Shown here one piece after another: positions 6,375 through 15,672 of a DNA stretch of 64,000 nt. Made by a program: the position numbers and the translations under genes. Where the stretch lies: contig NZ_SNYC01000008.1 in NCBI RefSeq assembly GCF_004362715.1, positions 1 to 64,000 of the forward strand, read 5' to 3'. The notes beneath the pieces were generated by a model. It saw only the letters and a list, made by a program, of their open reading frames with translations, searched no databases and was not told the DNA's origin. The DNA is from Pedobacter metabolipauper. GTDB taxonomy: Bacteria; Bacteroidota; Bacteroidia; Sphingobacteriales; Sphingobacteriaceae. Each line of letters starts with the position of its first letter. Within the stretch, counting starts at the first letter, position 1.

Positions 6375-9300
6375 ATGTTAGGATTTTTAACCAAGATTTT
6401 TGGAAGCAAATCAGAAAGAGACATTAAGGTTTTACAACCTATAGTAACTCAGATAAACGAAGAATACGCCAAACTCTCTGCACTTAGCAACGACGAGCTG
6501 CGTAATAAAACGGTTTACTTTAAAGAAGTTATTGCTACAGCTTTAGCCAGCATTAATGAAAAAATTGATGGCTTAAAAGCGGATGGCGAAAGTCAGGAGC
6601 TTTCTTTAGGTGAGAAAACTGCACTTTACGATCAGATCGATGAACTGATTAAAGATCGTGATAAAGAACTGGAAGTAGTTTTAACCCAGATTTTGCCTTC
6701 GGCATTTGCGGTAGTTAAAGAAACCTCCAGACGTTTTTCTGAAAACGCATTTCTTGAAGTTACTGCTACCCAGTTTGACAAGGATTATGCTGCCCGTAAG
6801 CAAAATGTAACCATACAGGGTGATAAAGCACTTTGGGCCAATAAATGGGATGCGGCAGGTACCGAGGTTCTTTGGAACATGGTACACTACGATGTTCAGT
6901 TGATTGGTGGTATGGTGCTGCATAACGGTAAAATTGCAGAGATGGCTACTGGTGAGGGTAAGACCCTGGTAAGTACGTTGCCTGCATATTTAAATGCACT
7001 TGCCGGACAAGGTGTTCACATTGTAACGGTGAATGATTACCTGGCACGACGTGACTCGGAATGGAATGGCCCTTTGTTTGAATTCCACGGGATTAAAGTG
7101 GATTGTATTGACAGGCATGAACCAAACTCTCAGGAGCGCCGCGATGCATACCTGGCAGACATTACCTATGGTACCAATAATGAATTTGGTTTTGACTATC
7201 TGCGTGATAACATGTCGCAAACTCCAGATCAGCTGGTACAGCGCAAGCTGCATTTTGCCATGGTGGATGAGGTCGATTCAGTTTTGATTGATGATGCCCG
7301 TACCCCATTGATCATTTCTGGTCCGGTTCCTTTTGGTGACCAGCACGAGTTCTATGAGTTAAAACCGCGTATTGAGCGCCTGGTTACGGCACAAAGAGAG
7401 TACATTACCCGCGCGTTAAATGAAGCTAAGAAGTTAATAAACGATGGTAAAACCGGTCCTGAAGAAGGAGAAGGTGGTTTGGCATTATTGCGTGCCCACC
7501 GTGGTTTACCTAAAAATAAAGCTTTGATCAAGTTTTTAAGTGAGGGCAGCGTTAAGCAAACTTTATTGAAAACAGAGAACTACTACATGGCTGATCAGTC
7601 TAAGAACATGCCTAAGGTAGATTCTGAATTGTTTTTCTACATCGATGAGAAAAACAACCAGGTTGAGCTTACTGAAAAAGGTATTGAGCTGATTACCAAA
7701 TCTGGTGAAGACAGCAGTTTCTTTGTGCTTCCTGATGTAGGTACTGAAATTGCCGAGATTGAGAAATCAACCCTGAGCAGCGAAGATAAGATTAGCCAGA
7801 AAGATGCATTGATGCGTGATTATTCAATCAAAGCGGAACGCATCCACTCGGTAAATCAATTGCTTAAAGCCTATACCTTATTTGAGATTGATGTAGAATA
7901 TATCATTGATGAAGGTAAAATTAAGATTGTTGATGAGCAGACCGGTCGTATTATGGATGGTCGCCGCTACTCTGACGGTTTACACCAGGCCATTGAAGCT
8001 AAAGAAAATGTGAAAGTGGAAGATGCTTCACAAACCTATGCTACGGTTACGCTTCAAAACTTTTTCCGGATGTACCACAAGCTTTGCGGTATGACGGGTA
8101 CGGCAACAACAGAAGCTGGTGAGTTCTGGTCTATCTATAAGCTGGATGTGGTTGAGATTCCTACTAACCGGGCTATTTCAAGAACTGATCACCAGGATTA
8201 TGTATACCGTACAGTACGTGAAAAATACAATGCAGTTGCTGAAGAGATCGTTAAATTAACAGAAGCTGGCCGCCCGGTATTGGTAGGTACTACTTCGGTT
8301 GAGATCTCTGAGCTGTTAAGCCGGATGTTAAAGCTTCGCGGTATTAAGCACAATGTGCTGAATGCGAAGATGCACCAGAAAGAGGCGGATATTGTTGCTG
8401 AAGCTGGTCAGCCAGGTCAGGTAACGATTGCAACCAACATGGCTGGTCGTGGTACGGATATTAAATTAGGCCCGGGCGTTAAGGATGCCGGTGGTTTAGC
8501 GATTGTAGGTACTGAGCGTCATGAGTCCCGTCGGGTAGACAGGCAGCTGCGCGGTCGTGCAGGTCGCCAGGGAGATCCGGGTTCATCCCAGTTCTTCGTT
8601 TCACTGGAAGATAACCTGATGCGTTTGTTTGGTTCTGAAAGGATCTCTAACATCATGGTGAAAATGGGTATTGAGGATGGCGAAGTAATTCAGCATTCTA
8701 TGATCACCAAATCTATTGAGCGTGCACAGAAGAAAGTGGAAGAGAACAACTTCGGGATCCGTAAGCGTTTGCTGGAATATGATGATGTGATGAACTCTCA
8801 GCGTACCGTGATCTATGCAAAACGCAGAAATGCATTGTTCGGTGAGCGTTTAGATGTTGATATGAACAACATGGTATATGATGTGGCCGAAGATATTGTT
8901 GCGGAATATAAAGCAGAAGGTAATTACGAAGGCTTTAAGCTGGAAGTGATCAAAAACTTCTCTGCCGACACCACCATTGATGAAAATGAATTTGCTTCTA
9001 AAGGTATTCCTCATTTAACAGAGAAATTGTTTGAAGAGGTTACTGCCTTCTACGAGCGTAAATCTGATGCGATCATTAACCAGGCCCTGCCGGTATTGAC
9101 ACAGGTTTATGCGGAGCGCGGTGAACAGGTTGAGCAGATCGTTGTTCCGTTTACCGATGGAATTCGTCATGTACAGGTTCCGGTTAGCTTAAAGAAAGCC
9201 ATCGACAATGGCGGCCGTGAGGTAACTAAATCTTTTGAGAAAACCATTGTACTGGCTTTAATCGATGAATCTTGGAAAGAGCACTTGCGTGAAATGGATG

Positions 9301-9692
9301 AGTTGAAGCAGTCGGTTCAAAATGCAGTTTACGAGCAGAAAGACCCGTTGATCATTTATAAAATGGAAGCATTTAACTTGTTCAAGAACATGCTGAATGC
9401 GGTAAATAAAGAAGTAGTAAGTTTCTTATATAAAGGCGGGATCCCGGTACAAACAGATCCCAATGATGTACGCGAGGCACAGGCAGCAAGGCCGGCTCCT
9501 AACCGTTTAAAAATGTCTAAGCCTGAGTTTGCACAATCCAGCAGCTCTGCAGGTGCGATGCCTGAAATGGACGATACACGGGAACTTGCCCCGCAGCAGC
9601 CGGTTCGTAAGGAAGTTACTGTTGGAAGAAATGAGCCCTGCCCTTGTGGTAGCGGTAAGAAATACAAAAACTGCCACGGAGCAGGATTGTAA
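6375..9692 (+). CDS. secA: Preprotein translocase ATPase SecA
   Basis: A 1105-residue motor ATPase that drives unfolded preproteins through SecYEG. The Walker A motif MATGEGKTL lies at about residues 190-198 and the DEVD Walker B box at about 298-301. A helicase-like second nucleotide-binding domain follows (NMAGRGTDIKLGPGV, then the arginine-rich RRVDRQLRGRAGRQGDPG). The extreme C-terminus has the zinc-binding SEC-C motif CPCGSGKKYKNCHG, the SecB/ribosome contact tail. It is longer than E. coli SecA (about 900) because of insertions, which is usual for Bacteroidota. It is followed by a strong terminator. Confidence 0.98.
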   Translation: MLGFLTKIFGSKSERDIKVLQPIVTQINEEYAKLSALSNDELRNKTVYFKEVIATALASINEKIDGLKADGESQELSLGEKTALYDQIDELIKDRDKELEVVLTQILPSAFAVVKETSRRFSENAFLEVTATQFDKDYAARKQNVTIQGDKALWANKWDAAGTEVLWNMVHYDVQLIGGMVLHNGKIAEMATGEGKTLVSTLPAYLNALAGQGVHIVTVNDYLARRDSEWNGPLFEFHGIKVDCIDRHEPNSQERRDAYLADITYGTNNEFGFDYLRDNMSQTPDQLVQRKLHFAMVDEVDSVLIDDARTPLIISGPVPFGDQHEFYELKPRIERLVTAQREYITRALNEAKKLINDGKTGPEEGEGGLALLRAHRGLPKNKALIKFLSEGSVKQTLLKTENYYMADQSKNMPKVDSELFFYIDEKNNQVELTEKGIELITKSGEDSSFFVLPDVGTEIAEIEKSTLSSEDKISQKDALMRDYSIKAERIHSVNQLLKAYTLFEIDVEYIIDEGKIKIVDEQTGRIMDGRRYSDGLHQAIEAKENVKVEDASQTYATVTLQNFFRMYHKLCGMTGTATTEAGEFWSIYKLDVVEIPTNRAISRTDHQDYVYRTVREKYNAVAEEIVKLTEAGRPVLVGTTSVEISELLSRMLKLRGIKHNVLNAKMHQKEADIVAEAGQPGQVTIATNMAGRGTDIKLGPGVKDAGGLAIVGTERHESRRVDRQLRGRAGRQGDPGSSQFFVSLEDNLMRLFGSERISNIMVKMGIEDGEVIQHSMITKSIERAQKKVEENNFGIRKRLLEYDDVMNSQRTVIYAKRRNALFGERLDVDMNNMVYDVAEDIVAEYKAEGNYEGFKLEVIKNFSADTTIDENEFASKGIPHLTEKLFEEVTAFYERKSDAIINQALPVLTQVYAERGEQVEQIVVPFTDGIRHVQVPVSLKKAIDNGGREVTKSFEKTIVLALIDESWKEHLREMDELKQSVQNAVYEQKDPLIIYKMEAFNLFKNMLNAVNKEVVSFLYKGGIPVQTDPNDVREAQAARPAPNRLKMSKPEFAQSSSSAGAMPEMDDTRELAPQQPVRKEVTVGRNEPCPCGSGKKYKNCHGAGL

Positions 9693-9707
9693 TTTGTAAT
9701 ACACATA

Positions 9708-9750
9708 AAGAATGCCGATTTTTGTAAAAGGAATTCGGCATTCTTTATTT
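9708..9750 (+). terminator. Intrinsic terminator of secA
   Basis: AAAGAATGCCGA (9708-9719) and TCGGCATTCTTT (9735-9746) form a perfect 12-bp stem with a 15-base loop. It lies 16 bases after the secA stop. Confidence 0.85.
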
Positions 9751-9761
9751 AAAGACCTTTC

Positions 9762-10220
9762 ATGAAATTAGCGTTTACCGGTATCTTTTGTTGTCTTACG
9801 TTTAGCCTGCTCGCTCAAACGCGCGGAGTGGTTACCGTAATTAAAGACCCCATGATTGACAGTCTGATCGCCAGGCGTATTCAACTGAATGTTGCTGCGG
9901 TAAAGCCTGCGGGTGTAAGTGGAAGCAATGCAGCCAGGCCGTTGCCTGTGGTATCTCAAATAGGCTACAGGGTACAGGTTTTTTATGGCTCAAACCGAAG
10001 GGAAGTGTTTAATGAACAAGCACGGTTTAAATCGCTTTTTCCAACCTTTAATACCTACATTACCTACAAAGAGCCCAATTATTATTTACGCGTTGGCGAC
10101 TTCAGGACCAGGCTGGAAGCCCAGCGGATGATCAATGAACTGAGACCGGTATTTCCTACCCTTTTTATATTCAGGGAAAAAATTAATGCACCTAACTTAG
10201 AATACAGCAATGATAAATAA
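9762..10220 (+). CDS. SPOR domain protein, exported
   Basis: A 152-residue protein with a signal peptide (about 1-18, ending LLAQT) and a C-terminal SPOR-type domain at about residues 66-142 (GYRVQVFYGSNRREVFNEQA, then YYLRVGDFRTRLEAQRMINEL). SPOR domains bind glycan strands of peptidoglycan lacking stem peptides, often at division sites. The protein is therefore likely periplasmic and wall-associated. Its end overlaps the start of the M20 gene by 11 bases, so the two are translationally linked in one operon with the next gene. Confidence 0.85.
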   Translation: MKLAFTGIFCCLTFSLLAQTRGVVTVIKDPMIDSLIARRIQLNVAAVKPAGVSGSNAARPLPVVSQIGYRVQVFYGSNRREVFNEQARFKSLFPTFNTYITYKEPNYYLRVGDFRTRLEAQRMINELRPVFPTLFIFREKINAPNLEYSNDK

Positions 10221-11397
10221 AGATAAGATCCAGGCAATTTCTAAAGATATTTTTGAGCAGGTAGTTGGCTATCGCCAGCACATTCACGCCAATCCGGAAC
10301 TTTCATTTCATGAATACAAGACTTCTGCATATATCAAGGGACATTTAACGGAATGGGGAATTCCTTTTTCTGATATGGCCAATACCGGTGTGGTTGGTTT
10401 GATCACAGGTGATCTTCCCTCTGATCAGATCATCGCCCTGCGTGCCGATATGGATGCCCTTCCAATATTGGAAGCCAATGAAAAGCCTTATGTGTCTAAA
10501 ACCCCTGGTGTGATGCACGCCTGCGGACATGATGTACACAGCTCTTCTTTGTTGGGTACTGCTTATATTTTGAACAGCTTAAAAGCTGAGTTTGGCGGAA
10601 CGGTAAAACTAATTTTTCAACCTGCGGAAGAGGTGCTTCCCGGTGGCGCAAGCATCATGATTAAGGAAGGTGTGCTGGAAAACCCGAAGCCGCAGTCTAT
10701 CGTTGGCCAGCATGTAATGCCGTTGATCGATGCCGGTAAAGTAGGTTTCCGTTCGGGGATTTATATGGCTTCTACGGATGAACTGTATGTTACCGTTCAT
10801 GGTAAAGGCGGACATGGTGCGCAACCGCATCAGAACATTGATCCGGTATTGATCGCTTCGCATATTATCATTGCTTTACAGCAAATTGTAAGCAGAAATG
10901 CAGACCCGCGTTTACCTTCTGTTCTTTCTTTTGGAAAGGTACAGGCTAACGGGGCTACCAATATTATTCCGAATGAGGTAAAGCTGGAAGGTACGTTTAG
11001 AACGCTGAATGAAGACTGGCGTAAAGAGGCCAAGCGCCTAATGAAGAAAATGGCCGAAGGGATTGCCGAAAGTATGGGTGGCAGCTGCGAGTTCAGGATC
11101 ATGGACGGCTACCCGTTTTTGATCAATGAAGAAAAGCTGACTGCCAATGCACGTGCGCTTGCCGAAGATTACCTGGGTAAGGAAAATGTGGTTGACCTGG
11201 ATATCTGGATGGCCGCCGAAGATTTTGCCTATTACTCTCAGGTTACCGACGCTTGCTTTTACAGGCTGGGTACCGGTAATAAAGAGAAGAATACTACATA
11301 TTCGGTACATACGCCTAACTTTGACATTGATGAAGATGCCCTTCAAATCTCTACCGGTTTAATGGCTTACATTGCACTTAAGCAACTTGGAAACTAG
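10210..11397 (+). CDS. M20 family amidohydrolase (N-acyl amino acid hydrolase type)
   Basis: A 395-residue, probably cytosolic metallohydrolase (no signal peptide) of the M20D/amidohydrolase family that cleaves N-acyl amino acids or small peptides. Metal-ligand motifs are intact: ALRADMDALP, HACGHDVHSS, FQPAEEVLPGGA and GQHVMP. A dimerisation domain lies near residues 180-290 (GKGGHGAQPHQNIDP). It overlaps the SPOR gene by 11 bases and is followed after 2 bases by the next gene, so it lies in the middle of an operon. A related but exported paralogue is at 19369-20673. Confidence 0.92.
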   Translation: MINKDKIQAISKDIFEQVVGYRQHIHANPELSFHEYKTSAYIKGHLTEWGIPFSDMANTGVVGLITGDLPSDQIIALRADMDALPILEANEKPYVSKTPGVMHACGHDVHSSSLLGTAYILNSLKAEFGGTVKLIFQPAEEVLPGGASIMIKEGVLENPKPQSIVGQHVMPLIDAGKVGFRSGIYMASTDELYVTVHGKGGHGAQPHQNIDPVLIASHIIIALQQIVSRNADPRLPSVLSFGKVQANGATNIIPNEVKLEGTFRTLNEDWRKEAKRLMKKMAEGIAESMGGSCEFRIMDGYPFLINEEKLTANARALAEDYLGKENVVDLDIWMAAEDFAYYSQVTDACFYRLGTGNKEKNTTYSVHTPNFDIDEDALQISTGLMAYIALKQLGN

Positions 11398-11399
11398 TA

Positions 11400-12347
11400 A
11401 TGAAGAGATTATTGATATTTGCTGCCCTTATTGTAGCTGCACACGCAGGCTTTGCCCAGGAGATTAACCGTTTTAACCCGGATACGATTAAAACCATACA
11501 ACTGGATTCTAATGTAAAGATCACTGGTCAGAAATTTGGGATTGAAACATTCATCAATGCCATCATTACCGATGAGAGTTTTTACCAGTCGTTTAAGAAT
11601 ATGAAGAGATACAGCTTCATTGCTGAAAACCGGATCTATACCTACAACAAGAAAAATAAGGTTGAAGGACGTATTTACCGTAAGATTAAACACAACAATG
11701 ACGGCCCGTATAAGATGGAATTCCTCGCTAAACAGGATACCGGAAATGTATATAAGAAGAATGGCAAATACCAGTTGTATACCGTGGAGATGTTTGATTA
11801 CATTTTTATGAATGCCTACAGTACCGATTTTGTTTCTGATGCCCCTGCAGATGGCGGCAAATCTGGTGGCAGTAACGAAAGTTACAAGGATAAGCTGAAG
11901 ACCCTGATCTTTGCCCCGGGCAGGCCCATTAAAGGATTACCGTTTATTGGCAACAAGACCCAGATCTTTACCGCCAATATGCGCCAGTATTATGACTATT
12001 CTTACGATAGCGGTATATATCTGGACTCGATCCCGGTTTACCGTTTTAAGGTTGCCGTAAAGAAAGATCTGAGCAATGGCACTAAGGACGGGCTGATGAT
12101 TAAAACACTGACCACCATTTTTGACAGGCGTAACTTCGAAATTCTTGGCCGCTATGTGGATATGAAATACAGCAACATGCTATTTGATTTTGATGTGCAG
12201 ATGAACATTGAGATGAGCTATTTTGGTGGAGAGAAACTGCCTACCAAGATTACCTATCAGGGTAACTGGGATTATCCGCTTAAGAAGGAAGAACGGGCGA
12301 GTTTTTTAATTGTCCACAAAGATTATCACCTTGGAAAAGGGAAATAA
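11400..12347 (+). CDS. Exported conserved hypothetical protein
   Basis: A 315-residue protein with a clear signal peptide (about 1-20, AHAGFAQE). The mature part is rich in aromatic and charged residues and looks beta-structured, with repeated alternating patterns such as YRKIKHNNDGPYKMEFLAKQ and SIPVYRFKVAVK. This loosely resembles periplasmic lipoprotein-carrier or outer-membrane-lipoprotein-sorting folds, but no motif proves that. It starts 2 bases after the M20 gene and lies 48 bases before the GDSL hydrolase, so it is most likely the third gene of the operon. Confidence 0.7.
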   Translation: MKRLLIFAALIVAAHAGFAQEINRFNPDTIKTIQLDSNVKITGQKFGIETFINAIITDESFYQSFKNMKRYSFIAENRIYTYNKKNKVEGRIYRKIKHNNDGPYKMEFLAKQDTGNVYKKNGKYQLYTVEMFDYIFMNAYSTDFVSDAPADGGKSGGSNESYKDKLKTLIFAPGRPIKGLPFIGNKTQIFTANMRQYYDYSYDSGIYLDSIPVYRFKVAVKKDLSNGTKDGLMIKTLTTIFDRRNFEILGRYVDMKYSNMLFDFDVQMNIEMSYFGGEKLPTKITYQGNWDYPLKKEERASFLIVHKDYHLGKGK

Positions 12348-12395
12348 TTTTCTTTAACTTTATAACCCCGGCTATTCACCGGCTAAAAAATTGGT

Positions 12396-13061
12396 ATGAA
12401 ACTTTACACTAAATCACTGGTACTGCTGCCCGTATTCTTACTGGTCTTACTTTTCTCTGCTATGAACTATAAACCTAAAAAGATCATTTTCTTTGGCGAC
12501 TCTATTACGCAGGCCGGCGTAAAGCAAGGTGGTTATGTGAATTTGATCAAGAAGTCGCTGGATTCTACTAAATATGAAGTGATCGGAGCCGGTATTGGTG
12601 GTAATAAGGTTTACGACCTGTATCTGCGCATGGAAGAGGATGTATTGAACAAGAAACCGGATTTGGTGGTGATCTATATTGGTGTTAATGATGTATGGCA
12701 TAAGCTTTCTTCGAAAACAGGTACAGACTATGATAAGTTCATTAAGTTTTATCAGGCACTGATCAATAAAATTCAAGCTAATGGTGCTAAGGTTGTGCTG
12801 TGCACTCCGGCTGTAATTGGTGAGAAAAAGAACAATGCCAATGAAATGGATGCCGACCTGGATAAATATTCAGATGCCATCCGTGACCTGGCCACAACAA
12901 ATAACCTTCCGCTATGCGATTTAAGGAACATCTTTAAAACGTACAGCGCTGAAAATAACCCGGACGATGCTGAAAAAGGAATCCTGACTACCGATAAAGT
13001 ACATTTAAATGCGAAGGGCAATCAGATCCTTGCAGAGAAATTGCTGCCGCTGGTTCAATAG
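12396..13061 (+). CDS. SGNH/GDSL hydrolase, exported
   Basis: A 221-residue lipase/esterase-type hydrolase with an N-terminal hydrophobic signal (about 1-24). All four SGNH blocks are visible: IIFFGDSITQAG (Ser), GAGIGGNKV (Gly), YIGVNDVWH (Asn) and TDKVHLNAKGN (Asp and His). It probably acts in the periplasm on an acyl or acetyl ester, perhaps of a glycan. The substrate cannot be read from sequence. The 275-base gap downstream to dnaG holds no gene I can support, only short imperfect repeats of the type ATAACCAG. Confidence 0.9.
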   Translation: MKLYTKSLVLLPVFLLVLLFSAMNYKPKKIIFFGDSITQAGVKQGGYVNLIKKSLDSTKYEVIGAGIGGNKVYDLYLRMEEDVLNKKPDLVVIYIGVNDVWHKLSSKTGTDYDKFIKFYQALINKIQANGAKVVLCTPAVIGEKKNNANEMDADLDKYSDAIRDLATTNNLPLCDLRNIFKTYSAENNPDDAEKGILTTDKVHLNAKGNQILAEKLLPLVQ

Positions 13062-13336
13062 GAATTTAAAAACGCTCATTACGATCCAGATCACAGGATT
13101 TTATCTGTTAACAAATTAATGTATTGTATTGTCGATTAAGGACGGTTTTTGAATAAGTGATAGCTTATGCAATGTGAAACCGGAAGGCATAATAACCAGA
13201 TAAAAGGATGCATAATCAATGGGAATAACCCGGTTTGGAAAGCGGGATAACCAGTATAAAAATAAAGTATTTACCGAATAGCCTCATCGCTGATGCGAAG
13301 GGGATAATAATCATAGAGAGAAGGAAAGCGTAATAG

Positions 13337-15310
13337 ATGATCAATCAGGATACCATCAACAAAATTATGGATACCGCCCGTATTGAAGAGGTGGTGGGTG
13401 ATTTTGTGTCTTTAAAAAAGCGGGGAACCAGCCTGATTGGGAATTGTCCTTTTCACAATGAAAAGACCCCCTCGTTTAATGTTTCGGTAACCAAGGGTAT
13501 TTATAAGTGCTTTGGTTGCGGTAAGGGGGGTGATGCGGTCCATTTTATTATGGACCATGAGAAGTACTCCTACCCGGAAGCCCTAAAGTTTCTGGCCAAC
13601 AAGTACAACATTGAGGTTGAAGAGACGGTGCAGTCGCCGCAAAATATCGAACTTCAAAATGCCCGTGAAAGTTTATACATTGTTTCTGAATACGCCGCAA
13701 ATTTCTTTGCCAATGAACTGTGGACTGGCGAAGATGGCCGGGCCATTGGTTTAAGCTATTTTAAGGAACGTGGTTTTAGGGAAGACATTGTTAAGAAATT
13801 TCAACTGGGCTATTCGCCCGATGTTTGGGATGCGCTGATCAACGGCGCCGTTGCTGCCGGCCATAAGGAAGAATACCTGGAAAAGACCGGACTGGCGATC
13901 AGAAATGATAAAGGCAAACTGTATGACCGGTTTAGAGGGCGGGTAATGTTCCCGATCCATAACTTTACCGGAAGGATCATCGGCTTTGGCGGACGTACCT
14001 TAAAGACCGATAAAAATGTTCCTAAGTATGTAAACTCTCCGGAAAGTGATATTTACCACAAGTCTAATGTGCTGTATGGTTTGTTCCATGCTAAAAAGGC
14101 CATTAGGGAAACTGATAACTGTTACCTGGTAGAAGGTTATGCCGATGTTTTATCGGTACACCAGGCCGGTGTTGAGAACGTAGTGGCCTCTTCCGGTACA
14201 TCACTTACTACAGAGCAGATCCGTATGATCGGGCGCTTTACCGAGAATGTAACCATCTTGTATGATGGTGATGCTGCCGGTATTAAAGCCTCCTTGCGTG
14301 GTCTGGATATGATCCTGGAAGAAGGCCTGAATGTTAAGGTGGTCTCGTTTCCGGATGGTCATGATCCTGATTCGTACATGCATCATGTTGGTGCCGGCGA
14401 TTTTAAGAAATACATTGAGAATAACCGCAAGGACTTTATTCTTTATAAGGCGAATATCCTGCTTAAGGAGGCCGGCTCTGATCCCATTAAACGGGCAGGT
14501 ATTATCCGCGATATTGTGGAGAGTATTGCTAAGATTCCGGATGATATTAAGGCTTCTGTATTTATCAGGGAATGCAGTAACCTGCTGCAGGTAGAAGAAA
14601 GGGTGCTTCTTTCTGAACTCAATAAAATGCGCGCTGCTAAATTTAAAAAAGCATCCGCAGGAAATAATACATCATTTGCCCAGCAATCACAATATCAGGC
14701 ACATCCGCAGGATGGTCCGCCAGATAACCTTTTTGAAAACCCCGATCCTTTTTCTCAACCAGAGTCTGACGCCTCGCCGGATAATGACCAGCTGCAGGAA
14801 CAGGAAATTGTCCGCTTATTACTTGCGTTTGGACATGAGCTCGTAAACTGGGATAAAATTGATAACATGTACATCGGCTCTTTCATCATGCAGAACCTTT
14901 CTGATGTAGTATTTGAAGACGGGTTGTGCAAACGCATTATTGAAACCTATAGGGACGAGATTGAAAATGGACACTTACCGGTGGCCAACCAGTTTATTAA
15001 AGGTCAGGACCGTGAAATTGCAAATCTGGCCATTACCCTTTCTACCTCCCCATATAGCTTGAGTGAAAACTGGTATAACAAGCATAAGATCTATGTTCGG
15101 GATGAAACGGTAAACTTGAAAGCAACAATATTGGGTGGCATATTTCACCTGAAGAAGCGTAAGGTTGACCGCATGCTCCTTCAGATCCTGAGTGAAATTA
15201 AAACAGAGATTGACCCGGTAAACCAGGAGATCCTGATGGGCCGGTATTCATTTATAAAAGGCGTAGAAAAAGAGATCTCCAAGTTTCTGGGTTCTGTGAT
15301 CTTAAAATAA
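13337..15310 (+). CDS. dnaG: DNA primase
   Basis: A 657-residue primase that makes RNA primers at the replication fork. The N-terminal CHC2 zinc finger has Cys37, His40, Cys58 and Cys61. The TOPRIM catalytic core follows, with EGYADVLSVHQAG and the acidic DGDAAGIKASLRGLDM motif. A polar, low-complexity linker at about 430-490 leads to the C-terminal helicase-binding domain (about 490-657). The length is typical. The stop codon overlaps the start of yraN by one base (TAATG), so translation is coupled. Confidence 0.97.
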   Translation: MINQDTINKIMDTARIEEVVGDFVSLKKRGTSLIGNCPFHNEKTPSFNVSVTKGIYKCFGCGKGGDAVHFIMDHEKYSYPEALKFLANKYNIEVEETVQSPQNIELQNARESLYIVSEYAANFFANELWTGEDGRAIGLSYFKERGFREDIVKKFQLGYSPDVWDALINGAVAAGHKEEYLEKTGLAIRNDKGKLYDRFRGRVMFPIHNFTGRIIGFGGRTLKTDKNVPKYVNSPESDIYHKSNVLYGLFHAKKAIRETDNCYLVEGYADVLSVHQAGVENVVASSGTSLTTEQIRMIGRFTENVTILYDGDAAGIKASLRGLDMILEEGLNVKVVSFPDGHDPDSYMHHVGAGDFKKYIENNRKDFILYKANILLKEAGSDPIKRAGIIRDIVESIAKIPDDIKASVFIRECSNLLQVEERVLLSELNKMRAAKFKKASAGNNTSFAQQSQYQAHPQDGPPDNLFENPDPFSQPESDASPDNDQLQEQEIVRLLLAFGHELVNWDKIDNMYIGSFIMQNLSDVVFEDGLCKRIIETYRDEIENGHLPVANQFIKGQDREIANLAITLSTSPYSLSENWYNKHKIYVRDETVNLKATILGGIFHLKKRKVDRMLLQILSEIKTEIDPVNQEILMGRYSFIKGVEKEISKFLGSVILK

Positions 15311-15672
15311 TGGCTATTCACAATGACCTGGGCAGAAGGGGCGAAGAGATTGCCAGAGATTACCTGCTAAACCTGGGTTATCACATTGTAAAAATGAACT
15401 GGAGGTGCGGAAGAGCCGAAGTTGACGTCATTGCAAACCAGGATGGTAAACTCATCTTTGTTGAGGTTAAGACCCGTACATCGGTGCATTACGGACAGCC
15501 TGAAGAGTTTGTAGACCGGAAAAGAGAGCGACAGCTTGAATTTGCATCCGGGATATATATTGACCGCGTGAACCACCAGGGAGAGATTCGGTTTGATATT
15601 ATTGCAATTGTTTTTGAAAATAAGGATATTTATAAAATTAATCATATCGAAGATGCATTTTGGCCGAGTTAA
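15310..15672 (+). CDS. yraN: YraN/UPF0102 family nuclease-fold protein
   Basis: A 120-residue member of the UPF0102 family, which has a restriction-endonuclease-like fold. The conserved catalytic-site pattern is intact: RGEEIARDYL at the N-terminus, AEVDVIA (acidic residues) and FVEVKTR (ExK). The biochemical role is not firmly established; a Holliday-junction or DNA-processing role has been proposed for the fold. It starts in the dnaG stop codon and overlaps the next gene by 20 bases, forming a tight dnaG-yraN-glutaminyl cyclase unit. Confidence 0.9.
   Translation: MAIHNDLGRRGEEIARDYLLNLGYHIVKMNWRCGRAEVDVIANQDGKLIFVEVKTRTSVHYGQPEEFVDRKRERQLEFASGIYIDRVNHQGEIRFDIIAIVFENKDIYKINHIEDAFWPS

Noticed and set aside
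9356..9706. Minus-strand frame opposite the end of secA
   Set aside because: It is a codon-bias shadow of secA with no family-like sequence; the same applies to the other long antisense frames in secA, actB and GH97.
13062..13336. Possible small RNA or regulatory element upstream of dnaG
   Set aside because: Only weak, imperfect short repeats are visible, with no convincing promoter-terminator pair.
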